A stretch of 64,000 nucleotides of DNA from Alloalcanivorax gelatiniphagus (GTDB lineage Bacteria > Pseudomonadota > Gammaproteobacteria > Pseudomonadales > Alcanivoracaceae): NCBI RefSeq assembly GCF_005938655.1, contig NZ_VCQT01000019.1:62001-126000 (forward strand), in the 5' to 3' direction. The notes beneath the pieces were generated by a model that did not search any database, had not been told where the DNA came from, and saw only the letters and a list, made by a program, of their open reading frames with translations. Below are positions 48,816 to 58,495 of this stretch, piece after piece (the first letter of the stretch is position 1; each line of letters begins with the position of its first letter). Made by a program: the position numbers and the translations under genes.

Positions 48816-49528
48816 GACAGATCGTTCTGGATACGGAAACCACCGGCCTGGACCCGCAGTCCGGCCACCGCATCATCGAGATCGGCTGCGTGGAGCTGGA
48901 GAACCGGCGCCTTACCGGCAACAACCTGCACCTGTATATCAATCCCCAGCGTGACATCGACGAAGGGGCCCTGGAGGTGCACGGCATCACCGTGGAATTC
49001 CTGGCCGACAAGCCCACCTTCGCGCAGGTCGCCGAGGAATTCATGAGCTTCGTGCGCGGCGCCGAGCTGGTGATCCACAACGCCCCCTTCGACGTGGGCT
49101 TTCTGGACCATGAGCTGAAGCTGCTGGGCCGGCAATGGGGCAAGGTGGCGGACGCCTGCGGCGTGCTCGACACCCTCAAGCTGGCCCGTGACCTGCACCC
49201 GGGCCAGAAGAACAGCCTGGACGCGCTGTGCCGCCGCTACGACGTGGACAACGGCCACCGGGAACTGCACGGCGCCTTGCTGGATGCGGAGATCCTGGCG
49301 GACGTTTACCTGGCCATGACCGGCGGCCAGACCCGCCTGTCCCTGGGCGCGGAAGGCAGTGACCAGGGCGCCAGCGTGGCCGAGGCGATCCGCCGCCTGG
49401 ACCGGGAGCGCCCGCCGCTCACCGTGGTGCGCGCCGCCGATGCCGACCTGGCCCGCCACCGGGCCAAGCTGGAGGCGATCTCCGCCCGCAATGGCCAACG
49501 TACCCTGTGGGAAGAATTGGAAGGCTGA
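48812..49528 (+). CDS. dnaQ: DNA polymerase III epsilon subunit (3'-5' proofreading exonuclease)
   Basis: A 238-residue DEDDh exonuclease. Exo I is [11 protein letters not shown] (Asp7, Glu9), Exo II is in [13 protein letters not shown] and Exo III is [14 protein letters not shown] with the catalytic His. A C-terminal tail after about 190 should bind the alpha subunit. The ATG overlaps the rnhA stop. The gene ends 21 bases before a REP pair. Confidence 0.97.
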   Translation: MRQIVLDTETTGLDPQSGHRIIEIGCVELENRRLTGNNLHLYINPQRDIDEGALEVHGITVEFLADKPTFAQVAEEFMSFVRGAELVIHNAPFDVGFLDHELKLLGRQWGKVADACGVLDTLKLARDLHPGQKNSLDALCRRYDVDNGHRELHGALLDAEILADVYLAMTGGQTRLSLGAEGSDQGASVAEAIRRLDRERPPLTVVRAADADLARHRAKLEAISARNGQRTLWEELEG

Positions 49529-49549
49529 GCGTTTTCCGGTGGGAACGGA

Positions 49550-49605
49550 ATCGCGGCTGAAGCCGCTCCTACAGGGGAAGTTGTAGGAGCGGCTTCAGCC
49601 GCGAT
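49550..49605. repeat. REP pair (BIME) between dnaQ and nhaB
   Basis: A direct copy of ATCGCGGCTGAAGCCGCTCC plus TACA and its exact inverse are separated by about 8 bases (GGGGAAGT), at the convergent junction of dnaQ and nhaB. Confidence 0.95.
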
Positions 49606-49615
49606 CACCCACCAA

Positions 49616-51211
49616 TCAATGGTGCGGCGTGGTATCCGCGTCCATGTTCAGTTCGCTCGGCTGGTGGTGCTCGATCCAGCCATGCTCATACATGTACTGG
49701 GTGGCCGGCTCCAGAGCGAAGGCGGTCATCGCCAGGCCCGTGAGGCTCATAACGATGGTGTAGGGCAGGGCCATCACCACCATCCGTCCGTAGGACAACC
49801 GCACCAGCGGCGCCAGCGCCGAGGTCAGCAGGAACAGGAACGCCGCCTGGCCGTTCGGCGTGGCCACCGACGGAATGTTGGTGCCGGTATTGATGGCCAC
49901 CGCCAGCAGGTCGAAGGTGTCCCGGTTGATCTCATTGTTGACCAGGGCCAGGGCCACCTCATCGATGTACACCGAGGCCACGAACACGTTGTCGGACACC
50001 GCCGACAGCACGCCATTGGCCATATAGAAGGCGGCGCCCTGGGCGTCCCGCTCCAGGGACAGCACGTATTCGATGACCGGCGCGAACAGTTGCTGGTCTG
50101 CGATCACCGCCACCACCGCGAAGAATACGGTGAGCAGGGCGGTGAAGGGCAGCGCTTCCTCGAAGGCGGCGCCCAGGCGGTGTTCCTCGATGACGCCGCA
50201 GAAGGCGGTGGCCAGGATGATCACGCTCAGACCCACCAGGCCCACCGGCGCCGCGTGGGTGGCCAGACCCACCACCAGCCATACGGCGATCAGGCCCTGT
50301 ACCACCAGGTTCACCTTGTCGCGGGTGGTGCGGCGGCTTTCCTGTTCCAGGGCGGACTGGCGCATGATGCTCTGGACCTTTTCCGGGATCTCCTCGCCGT
50401 AGCCGAAGCTGCCGCTCCATTCCAGGAACATGCAGGTCAGCAGGCCGGACACCAGTACCGGCAAGCTGATCGGCGCCATGCGCAGGAAGAATTCTCCGAA
50501 TTCCCATTGCGCCTTGGTGGCGATCAGCAGGTTCTGGGGTTCACCCACCAGGGTGCAGACGCCGCCCAGGGCGGTGCCCACGGCGGCGTGCATCAGCAGG
50601 CTGCGCAGGAAGGCGCGGAAACGGCGCAGGTCCTCGCGGTGCAGTTCCTCCACGGCGGTGTCGTCGCCGTGGTCGTGCTTCTGCTGAAAATTCTTGCCCG
50701 ACGCCACCTTGTGATAGATGCCGTAGAAGCCGGTGCACACCGCGATCACCACGGCGGTGACGGTGAGCGCGTCCAGAAACGCGGACAGCACCGCCGCGGC
50801 GATGGAAAACAGCAGGCTGAGCAGCAGCTTGGAGCGCACCCCCAGCAACAGCCGGGTGAACATGTACAGCAGCAGGTCCTTAAGGAAGAAAATACCGGCC
50901 ACCATGAAAATCAGCAGCAGCAACACTTCCAGGTTGCCCTCCACCTTGTGCAGCACGGTGGCCGGGCTGGTCAGGCCGATCAGCAGGGCTTCGATGGCGA
51001 GCAGGCCGCCGGGTTGCAGCGGGTAGCATTTAAGCGCCATGGCCAGGGTGAAAATAAACTCACCCAGCAGCAGCCAGCCGGCGGCGGCTTCGCCAAGCGT
51101 CCACGCGACAATCGGATTCACCGCCAGGAAGGCGACGATGGTGTATTTGTACCAGGCGGGGGCTTGCCCCAGGAAATTCTGACCGAACGCACGGCCAAGG
51201 TGGGCGGACAT
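49616..51211 (-). CDS. nhaB: Na+/H+ antiporter NhaB
   Basis: A 531-residue inner-membrane antiporter with about 12 hydrophobic segments. Family blocks seen are [40 protein letters not shown] and [16 protein letters not shown], plus [19 protein letters not shown] near residue 455. It expels Na+ in exchange for protons, which fits a salt-exposed lifestyle. The C-terminus is short and His-rich. Monocistronic by its position between a REP pair and a 310-bp gap. Confidence 0.96.
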   Translation of the reverse strand: MSAHLGRAFGQNFLGQAPAWYKYTIVAFLAVNPIVAWTLGEAAAGWLLLGEFIFTLAMALKCYPLQPGGLLAIEALLIGLTSPATVLHKVEGNLEVLLLLIFMVAGIFFLKDLLLYMFTRLLLGVRSKLLLSLLFSIAAAVLSAFLDALTVTAVVIAVCTGFYGIYHKVASGKNFQQKHDHGDDTAVEELHREDLRRFRAFLRSLLMHAAVGTALGGVCTLVGEPQNLLIATKAQWEFGEFFLRMAPISLPVLVSGLLTCMFLEWSGSFGYGEEIPEKVQSIMRQSALEQESRRTTRDKVNLVVQGLIAVWLVVGLATHAAPVGLVGLSVIILATAFCGVIEEHRLGAAFEEALPFTALLTVFFAVVAVIADQQLFAPVIEYVLSLERDAQGAAFYMANGVLSAVSDNVFVASVYIDEVALALVNNEINRDTFDLLAVAINTGTNIPSVATPNGQAAFLFLLTSALAPLVRLSYGRMVVMALPYTIVMSLTGLAMTAFALEPATQYMYEHGWIEHHQPSELNMDADTTPHH

Positions 51212-51521
51212 GGCGCGACTTCCTGCTTTTATAGCTGATGGGATCGGACGGGCGCGGCAATCATAAGCACTTCCGTTGGCCGGGTACAGGGTGAGGGGGA
51301 CGGGACTTGCCCTGGATCAACGGGTGAGGCCGTGGAGAGGCTGTGCAGCGGTTAACAATGTGCCGACAAATCAGTTGCTTAGAGTTGAAAGTTGACGCAT
51401 TGTTGAAGCTCATGAGAAAGTGAAAACGCCGCGCGGGCGGCATTTTACCGCGCCATTGGCGCGGTCGCCGGAACCGCTCCGGCGTATCGGGGACATATTA
51501 TTACCAGGGGTTTCGGAACGC
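51212..51521. other. Intergenic region between nhaB and the ChpA-N-like gene
   Basis: This 310-bp divergent gap has no convincing gene. It holds two GTTGAAA-type heptads (51384-51396) and a perfect hairpin ACCGCGCC-ATT-GGCGCGGT (51447-51465). A frame continuing upstream of the next gene (to 51420) is Pro/Arg-rich and looks non-coding. TATAAA on the minus strand near 51228 is too close to the nhaB start to be its normal promoter. Confidence 0.5.
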
Positions 51522-53219
51522 ATGGTCGCCATCACCAATACCACCTCCCTGACGTTTCTCAAGGAGGCCATCGACGCCACTCTCAGTGAAGCCGAGGCCA
51601 GTCTGGAGGCGTTCGCCGAGGAAAATGGCGACGCCGCCGGGCTCGACCAATGTGCCCAGGCCTTCCATCAGCTGCGTGGCATTTCCCAGGTGCTGGAGCT
51701 TAACGCCGCCACCCTGATGAGCGAGGAAATGGAACTGGCGGCGGAGTCCCTGAAGCGCCAGCGGGACCGGGCCCTGATCCAGGCCCTGGGCAATGCCATC
51801 GTGTTGCTGAACCGCTATTTCGAGTACGTGCAGCTCAAGGACAGCGCCTTGCCGGAGCTGCTGATCGGCGGCATCAATGAGCTGCGCCGGGCCGGCGGCA
51901 AGTCCATGATTCAGGAAAGCCATTTCTTCAGTGTCGACCTGGCCCGCCCACGGGCGCCGGCCGCCGGGCCCGGTGAGCCGGAGGCCCTGACCGCCCAGGG
52001 CCGGCGCCTTCGTCATATGTACCAGGTGGGGCTGCTGGGGCTGCTGCGCGGCGACAACCGGGATGCCCACCTGAAGCTGATGGCCCGCGCCCTGCAGCGG
52101 GTGGACCGGCTGTGTGGGGACTGTGCCCAGAGCCGCTTCTGGTGGGTGGCCCGGGCCGCCACCGAAAGTCTGGCCGCCGACCAGATGGTGATTACCCCGG
52201 CGCGCAAGGCGTTGCTGGCCCAGTACGACCGCCAGCTTAAGAAGCTGGTCTATGACGGCCCCCGGGCGCTCACCCAGGAAGCGCCTCTGCTGCTGATCAA
52301 GGAAAGCGTGTTCCTCGCCAGCCTGGGCTCCGGGGCCTCGGACAGCGCCGCCGAGGTGCGCGCCGTGTTCGGCACCGGGCAGGGCATCAGCGATGCCGAC
52401 CTGCAGCGGGAACTGGCGCTGATGACCGGCTCCCGGGGCTCGGTGATCCGCTCCGTGGCCGGTGCTCTGAAAGACGAAATCAACCAAATCAAGGACACCC
52501 TGGACCTGGCCGCCCAGGGCGTGGCCGACACCGATTACGCGGCGGTGGCCGGCGGCCTGCGGCGGGTGGCCAGCACCCTGGAAATGGTCGGCAAGGAACA
52601 GGAAGCCGGGGTGCTGCGCCAGCGCGCCTCGGCGATCCGCGACTGGCCGGCGGACACCGAGGTGGACAGCGCCGGCTTCCACGCCCTGGTGGACGACCTG
52701 CTGGCCGCCGAGAACACCGTGGCCAGCCTTGAGCGCAGCCTGGCGCCCTCCGACGATGTGCGCCGGGCCGCCACCAACAGCAATATTTCCCTGTACCAGC
52801 TGGACGACGCCCGCATGACGGTGGTGGGGGAGTGCCGCGCCGGGCTGGCCCTGGCCAAGCGTTCCCTGGCCAGCTATATGGACAACCAGTGGGACCCGAT
52901 GCACATCACCAACCTGCCGGGGGCCTTCGCCACCATCAGCGGCGGCCTGATGTTCCTGGAACTGGAACGGGCCTGCCAGGTGATCGGTGCCTGCCGGCGG
53001 CATATCGAGGAACGTCTGCTGAACGGCACCGAGCCGCCGGGCCTGGCGACCATGGAAACCCTTGCCGACGCGCTCACGGGCATCGACTATTATCTGGAGA
53101 GCATGGAGGAGCGCAAACCCATCGGTGAAGGAGTGTTGGACGTGTCGGAACAGGCGGTGGCGGAATTGGGCTATCCGGTAACCGGGCAGGCAGCCGGCCG
53201 GGAGAGCGCCCGTGGTTGA
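51522..53219 (+). CDS. Stand-alone Hpt-type protein resembling the N-terminal region of ChpA/PilL
   Basis: A 565-residue, mostly helical, soluble protein. Its whole length resembles the N-terminal part of ChpA/PilL, the giant histidine kinase of twitching-motility chemosensory systems: an Hpt-like helix (FHQLRGISQVLELNAATLMS, about 57-76) and segments such as LTFLKEAIDATLSEAEASLE, YDRQLKKLVYDGP and INQIKDTLDLA. It has no CheA kinase, CheW or receiver domain. The His in HQLRG could be a phosphorylation site, but the usual HxxKG pattern is altered. I start at the ATG at 51522, where the similarity begins. Its stop overlaps the nudC start, so it leads the operon with nudC, a membrane protein and sohB. 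The function is unknown. Confidence 0.75.
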   Translation: MVAITNTTSLTFLKEAIDATLSEAEASLEAFAEENGDAAGLDQCAQAFHQLRGISQVLELNAATLMSEEMELAAESLKRQRDRALIQALGNAIVLLNRYFEYVQLKDSALPELLIGGINELRRAGGKSMIQESHFFSVDLARPRAPAAGPGEPEALTAQGRRLRHMYQVGLLGLLRGDNRDAHLKLMARALQRVDRLCGDCAQSRFWWVARAATESLAADQMVITPARKALLAQYDRQLKKLVYDGPRALTQEAPLLLIKESVFLASLGSGASDSAAEVRAVFGTGQGISDADLQRELALMTGSRGSVIRSVAGALKDEINQIKDTLDLAAQGVADTDYAAVAGGLRRVASTLEMVGKEQEAGVLRQRASAIRDWPADTEVDSAGFHALVDDLLAAENTVASLERSLAPSDDVRRAATNSNISLYQLDDARMTVVGECRAGLALAKRSLASYMDNQWDPMHITNLPGAFATISGGLMFLELERACQVIGACRRHIEERLLNGTEPPGLATMETLADALTGIDYYLESMEERKPIGEGVLDVSEQAVAELGYPVTGQAAGRESARG

Positions 53220-54030
53220 TACCGATCCCATGGATCTGTCCGCCCCGGAACCCGCTGACGCGGACCAGGGCTGGGTATTCGTGATCCACGACCAGCAGCT
53301 GTGCGTGGACACCGCGCAGCTGCCGGAGCCGGGCATCCCGCGGCTGCCCGCCTTTCTGCTGCGCGGCCATCCGGATTACCGCTTTCTCGGCCTGCTCCAT
53401 GGCGAGCCCTGCTACGTGTGCCGGCAGACCGACCATGAGCTGGCCGACCGGCCGCTGTACCCGACGCCGTTGCGGCAGTTGCTGGGTCAGATGGACGAGG
53501 CCCTGTTCACCATGGCGGCCCGCGCCCTGCAGGTGTTGAGCTGGCGCCATAACCACCGTTTCTGCAGCCGCTGCGGCCACCCCACCGAAGCCCATCCCAC
53601 GGAACTGGCGATGCTGTGCCCGGCCTGCGATTACCGCCAGTACCCACGCATTACCCCCTGCATCATCGCCCTGGTCACCAATGGCGACCACGCACTGCTG
53701 GGCCACTCCGCCCGCTTTCCCGAGGGCTTCTATTCCTGCCTGGCCGGCTTTATGGAAGCCGGCGAGACCGCCGAGCAGGCGGTGCGCCGTGAGGTGATGG
53801 AGGAGAGCGGCGTGACCCTCGGGCGGCTGAGCTACTTCGCCAGCCAGTCCTGGCCGTTCCCGCACTCACTGATGCTGGGTTTCCACGCCGAATACGCGGG
53901 TGGCGAGATTCGCATCGATGACGACGAAATCACCGACGCGCGCTGGTTCCACCACCGGGAACTGCCGCTGATTCCGCCCCTGGGCAGCATTGCCCGCTCC
54001 CTGATCGAAGACTGGCGGGCGCGGCTATGA
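53212..54030 (+). CDS. nudC: NAD+ diphosphatase / RNA-decapping Nudix enzyme NudC
   Basis: A 272-residue Nudix hydrolase that splits NADH into NMNH and AMP and removes NAD caps from RNA. The zinc ribbon is CSRCGHPTEAHPTE...CPACD (about 117-138). The Nudix box GFMEAGETAEQAVRREVMEE (about 181-200) is followed by SQSWPFPHSLMLGF, the NudC-specific motif. The start is GTG at 53212 (overlapping the upstream stop by 8 bases) or ATG at 53230; both keep the domain whole. Its stop overlaps the next start (ATGA). Confidence 0.95.
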   Translation: MVDTDPMDLSAPEPADADQGWVFVIHDQQLCVDTAQLPEPGIPRLPAFLLRGHPDYRFLGLLHGEPCYVCRQTDHELADRPLYPTPLRQLLGQMDEALFTMAARALQVLSWRHNHRFCSRCGHPTEAHPTELAMLCPACDYRQYPRITPCIIALVTNGDHALLGHSARFPEGFYSCLAGFMEAGETAEQAVRREVMEESGVTLGRLSYFASQSWPFPHSLMLGFHAEYAGGEIRIDDDEITDARWFHHRELPLIPPLGSIARSLIEDWRARL

Positions 54031-54677
54031 GCTTCAGCGTGGCGCCGATGCTGATTCTGGGCGTCAGCCTGATATTGGTGCTGGTGGGTGCCTGGGTGCT
54101 GTTGCGGCATAAATGGGTGTGGCAATGGATCAAGGGCACCGCGGGGCTGGCGCTGGTGGCGGTGGCGGTGTACCTGCTGCTGGTGGCCCTCAATCTGTAC
54201 AGCTTCCACGAACTCACCGAGGAAACCCCGGTGGCCACCATCAGTTTCCGCGCCACCGGTGAGCAGAGCTACATCGCCACGGTGACCCGCGCCGACGGGG
54301 CCAGCAATGACTACCGGCTCAACGGCGACCAGTGGCAGCTGGATGCCCGAATCGTCAAATGGAAGACCCCGTTCTCCCTGCTGGGCCTCAAACCCGGCTA
54401 TCAGCTGGACCGCATCCAGGGCCGCTACCTGGCCCTGGAGGACGAGCGCTCCAAGCCCCGTACCCTCTACAGCCTGAAGGAGCCGCCGTTGGGCATGGAT
54501 GTCTGGCAGCACGCCCAGCAGGGCTGGAGTTTCCTGGTGGATGCGCGCTATGGTAGCGCGGCTTATCTGCCCATGGCCGACGGCGCCATCTTCGAGGTGA
54601 CGGTGCCGCCGGCCGGTGGGCTGATCGGGCGGCCGCTCAACGACAGCGCCCAGCGGGCGGTGGCGGGCTGGCGGTAA
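54027..54677 (+). CDS. Conserved membrane protein of unknown function, next to nudC
   Basis: A 216-residue protein with two N-terminal helices (about 6-25 and 36-57) and a soluble, beta-rich domain that should face the periplasm (QSYIATVTRADGASNDYRLN, DARIVKWKTPFSLLGLKPGY). Homologues by this layout are often labelled multidrug efflux proteins, but nothing in the sequence supports transport. It is coupled to nudC by a 4-base overlap and lies 37 bases ahead of sohB. Confidence 0.75.
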   Translation: MSFSVAPMLILGVSLILVLVGAWVLLRHKWVWQWIKGTAGLALVAVAVYLLLVALNLYSFHELTEETPVATISFRATGEQSYIATVTRADGASNDYRLNGDQWQLDARIVKWKTPFSLLGLKPGYQLDRIQGRYLALEDERSKPRTLYSLKEPPLGMDVWQHAQQGWSFLVDARYGSAAYLPMADGAIFEVTVPPAGGLIGRPLNDSAQRAVAGWR

Positions 54678-54714
54678 CCCGAACCGACTTCAACCAGGAC
54701 AGGTACCCGACACG

Positions 54715-55767
54715 GTGATCGATTTTCTTTACCAGTACGGCATGTTTCTCGCCAAGGTCGCCACCCTTGTGGTGGCGATTCTGATCGTGGTGGCCGGCAT
54801 CGCCGCCACGGCGATGCGCAACCGGCAGCGCGTGTCCCGCGATGGCGACCTGCGGGTGCGGCATCTGAACGAGGACTTCGAGGACCTGCGCGACAGCATC
54901 ACCGACCAGGTGCTGCCGGCGGAGGAGCGCAAGGCGCAGGCCAAGAAGAAACGCAAGGAAGAGAAGGCCCAGGCCAAGCAGCGCAAGAAAGCCGGCGCTG
55001 AAACCAAAAGCAAGCCGCGTCTGTTCGTGATGGACTTCGACGGCGACATCCAGGCCAGCGACGTGGAACGTCTGCGCAAGGAAATCACCGCTGTGCTGGA
55101 AGTGGCCACCGGCGACGACGAGGTGCTGCTGCGCCTGGAGAGCCCGGGCGGTCTGGTGCACAGCTACGGCCTGGCGGCCTCGCAACTGCGCCGGCTGCGC
55201 GGCCGTGGTCTCAAGCTGACCGTGGCGGTGGACCGGGTGGCGGCCAGCGGCGGCTATATGATGGCCTGCATCGGCGACCGTATTCTGTCCGCGCCGTTCG
55301 CGGTGATCGGTTCCATCGGCGTGGTGGCGCAGATCCCCAACTTCCACCGCCTGCTCAAGAAGCATGATGTGGACGTGGAGCTGATGACCGCCGGCGAATA
55401 CAAGCGCACGCTGACCATGCTGGGCGAGAACACCGCCAAGGGCCGGGAAAAATTCCAGGAAGAGCTGGAGGAAACCCACCAGCTGTTCAAGAGCTTCGTC
55501 CGTGAACACCGCCGTTCCCTGGACATCGACCAGGTGGCCACCGGCGAACACTGGTTCGGCACCCAGGCCCGCGAGCTGGGGCTGGTGGACGACCTGATGA
55601 CCAGCGATGAGTATCTGCAGGGCCGCAAGGACCATGTGGACATCTACGAACTGAGCTGGGAATACAAACGCAAACTGTCCGAAAAGCTGGGCTTCTCACT
55701 GGAAAGCGCCGCCCAGCGGTTGATCGACCGCTTCTGGCATCGCGGCAGCCAACGCCAGCTTTACTGA
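54715..55767 (+). CDS. sohB: Inner-membrane serine protease SohB (S49 family)
   Basis: A 350-residue protease. An N-terminal helix (about 10-30) anchors it, a basic coiled region (about 63-98, rich in Lys, Ala and Glu) follows, and then the S49 domain: the nucleophile Ser in AASGGYMMAC (about 176) and the general-base Lys in GEYKRTLTML (about 227). It is related to signal peptide peptidase A and is thought to degrade membrane or periplasmic peptides. The start is GTG at 54715, preceded by AGGACAGG. Last gene of the ChpA-N-nudC-membrane protein-sohB run. Confidence 0.93.
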   Translation: MIDFLYQYGMFLAKVATLVVAILIVVAGIAATAMRNRQRVSRDGDLRVRHLNEDFEDLRDSITDQVLPAEERKAQAKKKRKEEKAQAKQRKKAGAETKSKPRLFVMDFDGDIQASDVERLRKEITAVLEVATGDDEVLLRLESPGGLVHSYGLAASQLRRLRGRGLKLTVAVDRVAASGGYMMACIGDRILSAPFAVIGSIGVVAQIPNFHRLLKKHDVDVELMTAGEYKRTLTMLGENTAKGREKFQEELEETHQLFKSFVREHRRSLDIDQVATGEHWFGTQARELGLVDDLMTSDEYLQGRKDHVDIYELSWEYKRKLSEKLGFSLESAAQRLIDRFWHRGSQRQLY

Positions 55768-55795
55768 TCGAGGACCACCACCGGAGGGATACGCC

Positions 55796-56788
55796 ATGAC
55801 GTTTCAGGCACTGATCACCGAGAAAACCGACGACGGCTATGTAAGCCGGGTAGGGGAGCGCGACTTCAGCGATCTGCCCGAAGGCGAAGTGCTGGTGCGG
55901 GTGGGCTGGTCATCACTGAACTATAAGGACGCCCTGTCCGCCAGCGGCAACAAAGGCGTGACGCGGAACTACCCCCATACCCCCGGCATCGACGCCGTGG
56001 GCGTGGTGGAGGAGGCCGGCGAGGGCCCGTTCAGCGCCGGCGACGCGGTGATCTGCACCGGTTATGACCTGGGCATGAACACTGCCGGCGGCTATGGCGA
56101 TTACATCCGCGTACCCGCCGAATGGCTGGCGCCGTTGCCCGCCGACCTGAGCCCCCGGGATGCCATGCTGCTGGGCACCGCCGGCCTGACCGCCGCGCTG
56201 TGCGTGGAGGCGCTGCTGGAAACCGGGCTGCAACCGGAGCAGGGCGAGGTGCTGGTCACCGGCGCCACCGGTGGCGTGGGCAGCACCGCCGTGTCGATTC
56301 TGTCGCGCCTGGGTTTCCAGGTGGTGGCGGTAACCGGCAAGGAGGACGCCCACGACTGGCTGCGCCAGCTGGGCGCCAGCGACATCATCGACCGGACCGC
56401 GCTTGTCGACGGTCTGGAGAAGCCGCTGCTCAAGCCGCGCTGGGGCGGGGTGGTGGACTGCGTCGGCGGTGACACCCTGGTGAGCGCCCTGAAAGGCCTG
56501 AAGTACGGCTGCAGCGCCGCCTGCTGTGGCCTGGCCGGGTCACCGAAGCTGGAGAACGCCACCGTGTTCCCGTTCATTCTGCGCGGCGTCAATCTGCTCG
56601 GCGTGGACAGCGTGGAGCTGCCCTGCGAAGTGAAGCAGCAGATGTGGCAGTTGCTGGCCGGCGACTGGCGGCCGGACCTGGCGGGTCTGGAGGCGGCGGA
56701 GGTGAACCGCTCGCAACTGCCCGAGTGGTTTGGCCGCATTCTCAAGGGTGGCGTGCGCGGCCGGGTGGTCGTGAAAGTCGCCGACTGA
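55796..56788 (+). CDS. acuI: Acrylyl-CoA reductase AcuI / YhdH-type quinone oxidoreductase
   Basis: A 330-residue zinc-free MDR oxidoreductase. The N-terminus MTFQALITEKTDDGYVSRV, the block WSSLNYKDALSASGNKGVTR, the nucleotide loop VTGATGGVGSTAVSIL and DCVGGDTL are typical of YhdH/AcuI, which reduces acryloyl-CoA to propionyl-CoA with NADPH. This protects cells from acrylate, for example from DMSP breakdown. GGAGGG precedes the ATG. It follows sohB by 28 bases. Confidence 0.9.
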   Translation: MTFQALITEKTDDGYVSRVGERDFSDLPEGEVLVRVGWSSLNYKDALSASGNKGVTRNYPHTPGIDAVGVVEEAGEGPFSAGDAVICTGYDLGMNTAGGYGDYIRVPAEWLAPLPADLSPRDAMLLGTAGLTAALCVEALLETGLQPEQGEVLVTGATGGVGSTAVSILSRLGFQVVAVTGKEDAHDWLRQLGASDIIDRTALVDGLEKPLLKPRWGGVVDCVGGDTLVSALKGLKYGCSAACCGLAGSPKLENATVFPFILRGVNLLGVDSVELPCEVKQQMWQLLAGDWRPDLAGLEAAEVNRSQLPEWFGRILKGGVRGRVVVKVAD

Positions 56789-56815
56789 TACCACTGGAAA
56801 ACCGGGAACCTGGGG

Positions 56816-57859
56816 ATGGCCGATAATCCCGCCTGGGTCAAACTGGCCCTGCAATTCGATGGCGCCGGTGGCGCCACGCCGTTCAGCCTGGGCGCGCAGT
56901 TGCCCGAGACTGAACGGACCCTGTGGGTGAATCTGGATTACACCGACGATGCCACCACTGAGTGGCTGTTGGCTCAGCCCCGGGTGCCGGACTCGGTGGT
57001 TGAGGGACTGTCCACGCCGGATACCCGGCCCCGCGCCGCGGAAGTGGGCGGCGGCCTGCTGGTGTACCTGCGCGGCGTCAATCTTTATCCGGACGCCCGT
57101 CCGGAGGACATGATCGCCATCCGCCTGTGGATCAAGGACAACCTGATCATCAGCACCCAGAAGCGCCAGCTGTTCACCGTGTCGGAGATCAGTGACGGGC
57201 TGCTGAAAGGGGAGGGGCCGCGCAACGCCTTCCAGCTGCTGGCCTGGCTGGCCGATGGCCTGATCTGGCGCATGGAAGGCGTGATCGAGCGCATCGAGGA
57301 TCTGGTGGACCAATGCTCCGAGGCGCTGGAGCGCAATCCGGACCGGGCCCTGACCCACGCCATCAGCAGCGTCCGGCGGCGCGCCATCGCGCTGCGCCGT
57401 TATCTGGCGCCGCAACGGGAAGCGCTCAACCGGTTGCAGGGCGACGCCCGCCTGGACCGGGACGACGAGGAAGTGATCCGCGAGGCCGGTGACCGCCTGC
57501 AACGCCTGTTGGAGGATCTGGACACCGCCCGGGATCAGGCCACCCTGCTGCAGGAAGAGGTGTTCTCGGTACAGAACGAAGCGATCAACGATCGCATGTA
57601 TCTGCTGGCGATCATCAGCGCCATTTTCCTGCCCCTGGGTTTCCTCACCGGGCTGTTCGGCATCAATATCGGCGGCATGCCCGGTGTCGAGGACCCGGAT
57701 GCGTTCTGGTGGTTCCTGGGCTTCCTGGGCGGGCTTTCGGTGCTGTTGCTGCTGTGGATGATGCGGCTGCGCTGGTTCGGCGACCGGGCCAGCAAGGCAG
57801 TGCGTCTGGGCCGGCTGGGGATACTGACCAAGAGCAGTTGGTTGTTTCGGAAGAAGTGA
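56816..57859 (+). CDS. zntB: Zinc transporter ZntB-like, CorA superfamily
   Basis: A 347-residue CorA-fold transporter: a large cytoplasmic N-terminal domain with a long helix (about 200-270) and two C-terminal membrane helices. The pore-entry signature is GIN in FLTGLFGINIGGMPG, instead of the GMN of magnesium-type CorA; ZntB members commonly carry GIN followed by GG[MV]PG. The ion is therefore more likely zinc than magnesium, moved by proton coupling as shown for ZntB. It follows the reductase by 27 bases and ends near a REP pair. Confidence 0.85.
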   Translation: MADNPAWVKLALQFDGAGGATPFSLGAQLPETERTLWVNLDYTDDATTEWLLAQPRVPDSVVEGLSTPDTRPRAAEVGGGLLVYLRGVNLYPDARPEDMIAIRLWIKDNLIISTQKRQLFTVSEISDGLLKGEGPRNAFQLLAWLADGLIWRMEGVIERIEDLVDQCSEALERNPDRALTHAISSVRRRAIALRRYLAPQREALNRLQGDARLDRDDEEVIREAGDRLQRLLEDLDTARDQATLLQEEVFSVQNEAINDRMYLLAIISAIFLPLGFLTGLFGINIGGMPGVEDPDAFWWFLGFLGGLSVLLLLWMMRLRWFGDRASKAVRLGRLGILTKSSWLFRKK

Positions 57860-57872
57860 TTAGCAGCAAGTG

Positions 57873-57929
57873 ATCGCGGCTGAAGCCGCTCCTACACGGG
57901 AATCCCGTAGGAGCGGCTTCAGCCGCGAT
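57873..57929. repeat. REP pair (BIME) between zntB and the DUF934 gene
   Basis: ATCGCGGCTGAAGCCGCTCC plus TACAC and its inverse around a short central GGGAATCCC palindrome, at the convergent junction. Confidence 0.95.
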
Positions 57930-57934
57930 TGCTT

Positions 57935-58495
57935 TCAGGCGCCCTGCAAGTCGTCCCGGCGCAGATACACCGGCCGGGGATCGTGCACATCGCCCTGATA
58001 GGTGATGGTGAAAGGACGCAGCCCGTTTTCCAGGGCTTCCTCGATATCCCGGTCGGCGCGCACCTCGAAGGCGTTGAAACCCACCCGGTGCATATAAAAC
58101 AGCTGATCCTGCAGCACGTCACCCACCGCGCGGACCTCACCGGCAAAGCGGTAGCGGGTGCGCAGTTCCCGGGCATAGGAGTAGCCACGGCCGTCCTTGA
58201 ACGCCGGGAAATGGATCGCCACCAGTTCCAGCCGGGGCAGGTCGTCGGCCAGATCCGCCGGCTCCTCGCCGGGCTCCAGGCACACCCCCACCGCGTCGGC
58301 ACGGGCCAGCAGGGCGTCCCGGTTGGCCAGCCAGTAGGCCAGCGGCACGATCACCGCGCCCTGTTCCGGCAGGGCGTCGGTTTCCAGCTGTTCGGCGCTG
58401 AAGCGCCGCCATTGGTTGTCGACGATCCGGCCGTCGACGATCACCCGGCCGGGGGTGCCATTGGCTTCGTTACCGATATTGGTTTCGTTACCCAT
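57935..58495 (-). CDS. DUF934 protein coupled to sulfite reductase
   Basis: A 186-residue protein of family DUF934, which is found next to CysI-type sulfite reductase in proteobacteria and is assumed to help sulfite reduction, perhaps as an electron-transfer or regulatory partner. Typical segments are VPLAYWLANRDALLARADAV, YSYARELRTRYRFAGEVRAV and GDVLQDQLFYMHRVGFNAFE. I start it at the ATG at 58495, which overlaps the cysI stop by 8 bases; the frame to 58534 lies inside cysI. No metal or cofactor motif is obvious. Confidence 0.9.
   Translation of the reverse strand: MGNETNIGNEANGTPGRVIVDGRIVDNQWRRFSAEQLETDALPEQGAVIVPLAYWLANRDALLARADAVGVCLEPGEEPADLADDLPRLELVAIHFPAFKDGRGYSYARELRTRYRFAGEVRAVGDVLQDQLFYMHRVGFNAFEVRADRDIEEALENGLRPFTITYQGDVHDPRPVYLRRDDLQGA

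Noticed and set aside
49619-51238. 539-codon open frame on the plus strand
   Set aside because: It is the exact shadow of nhaB, full of His and Gln from complemented membrane codons.
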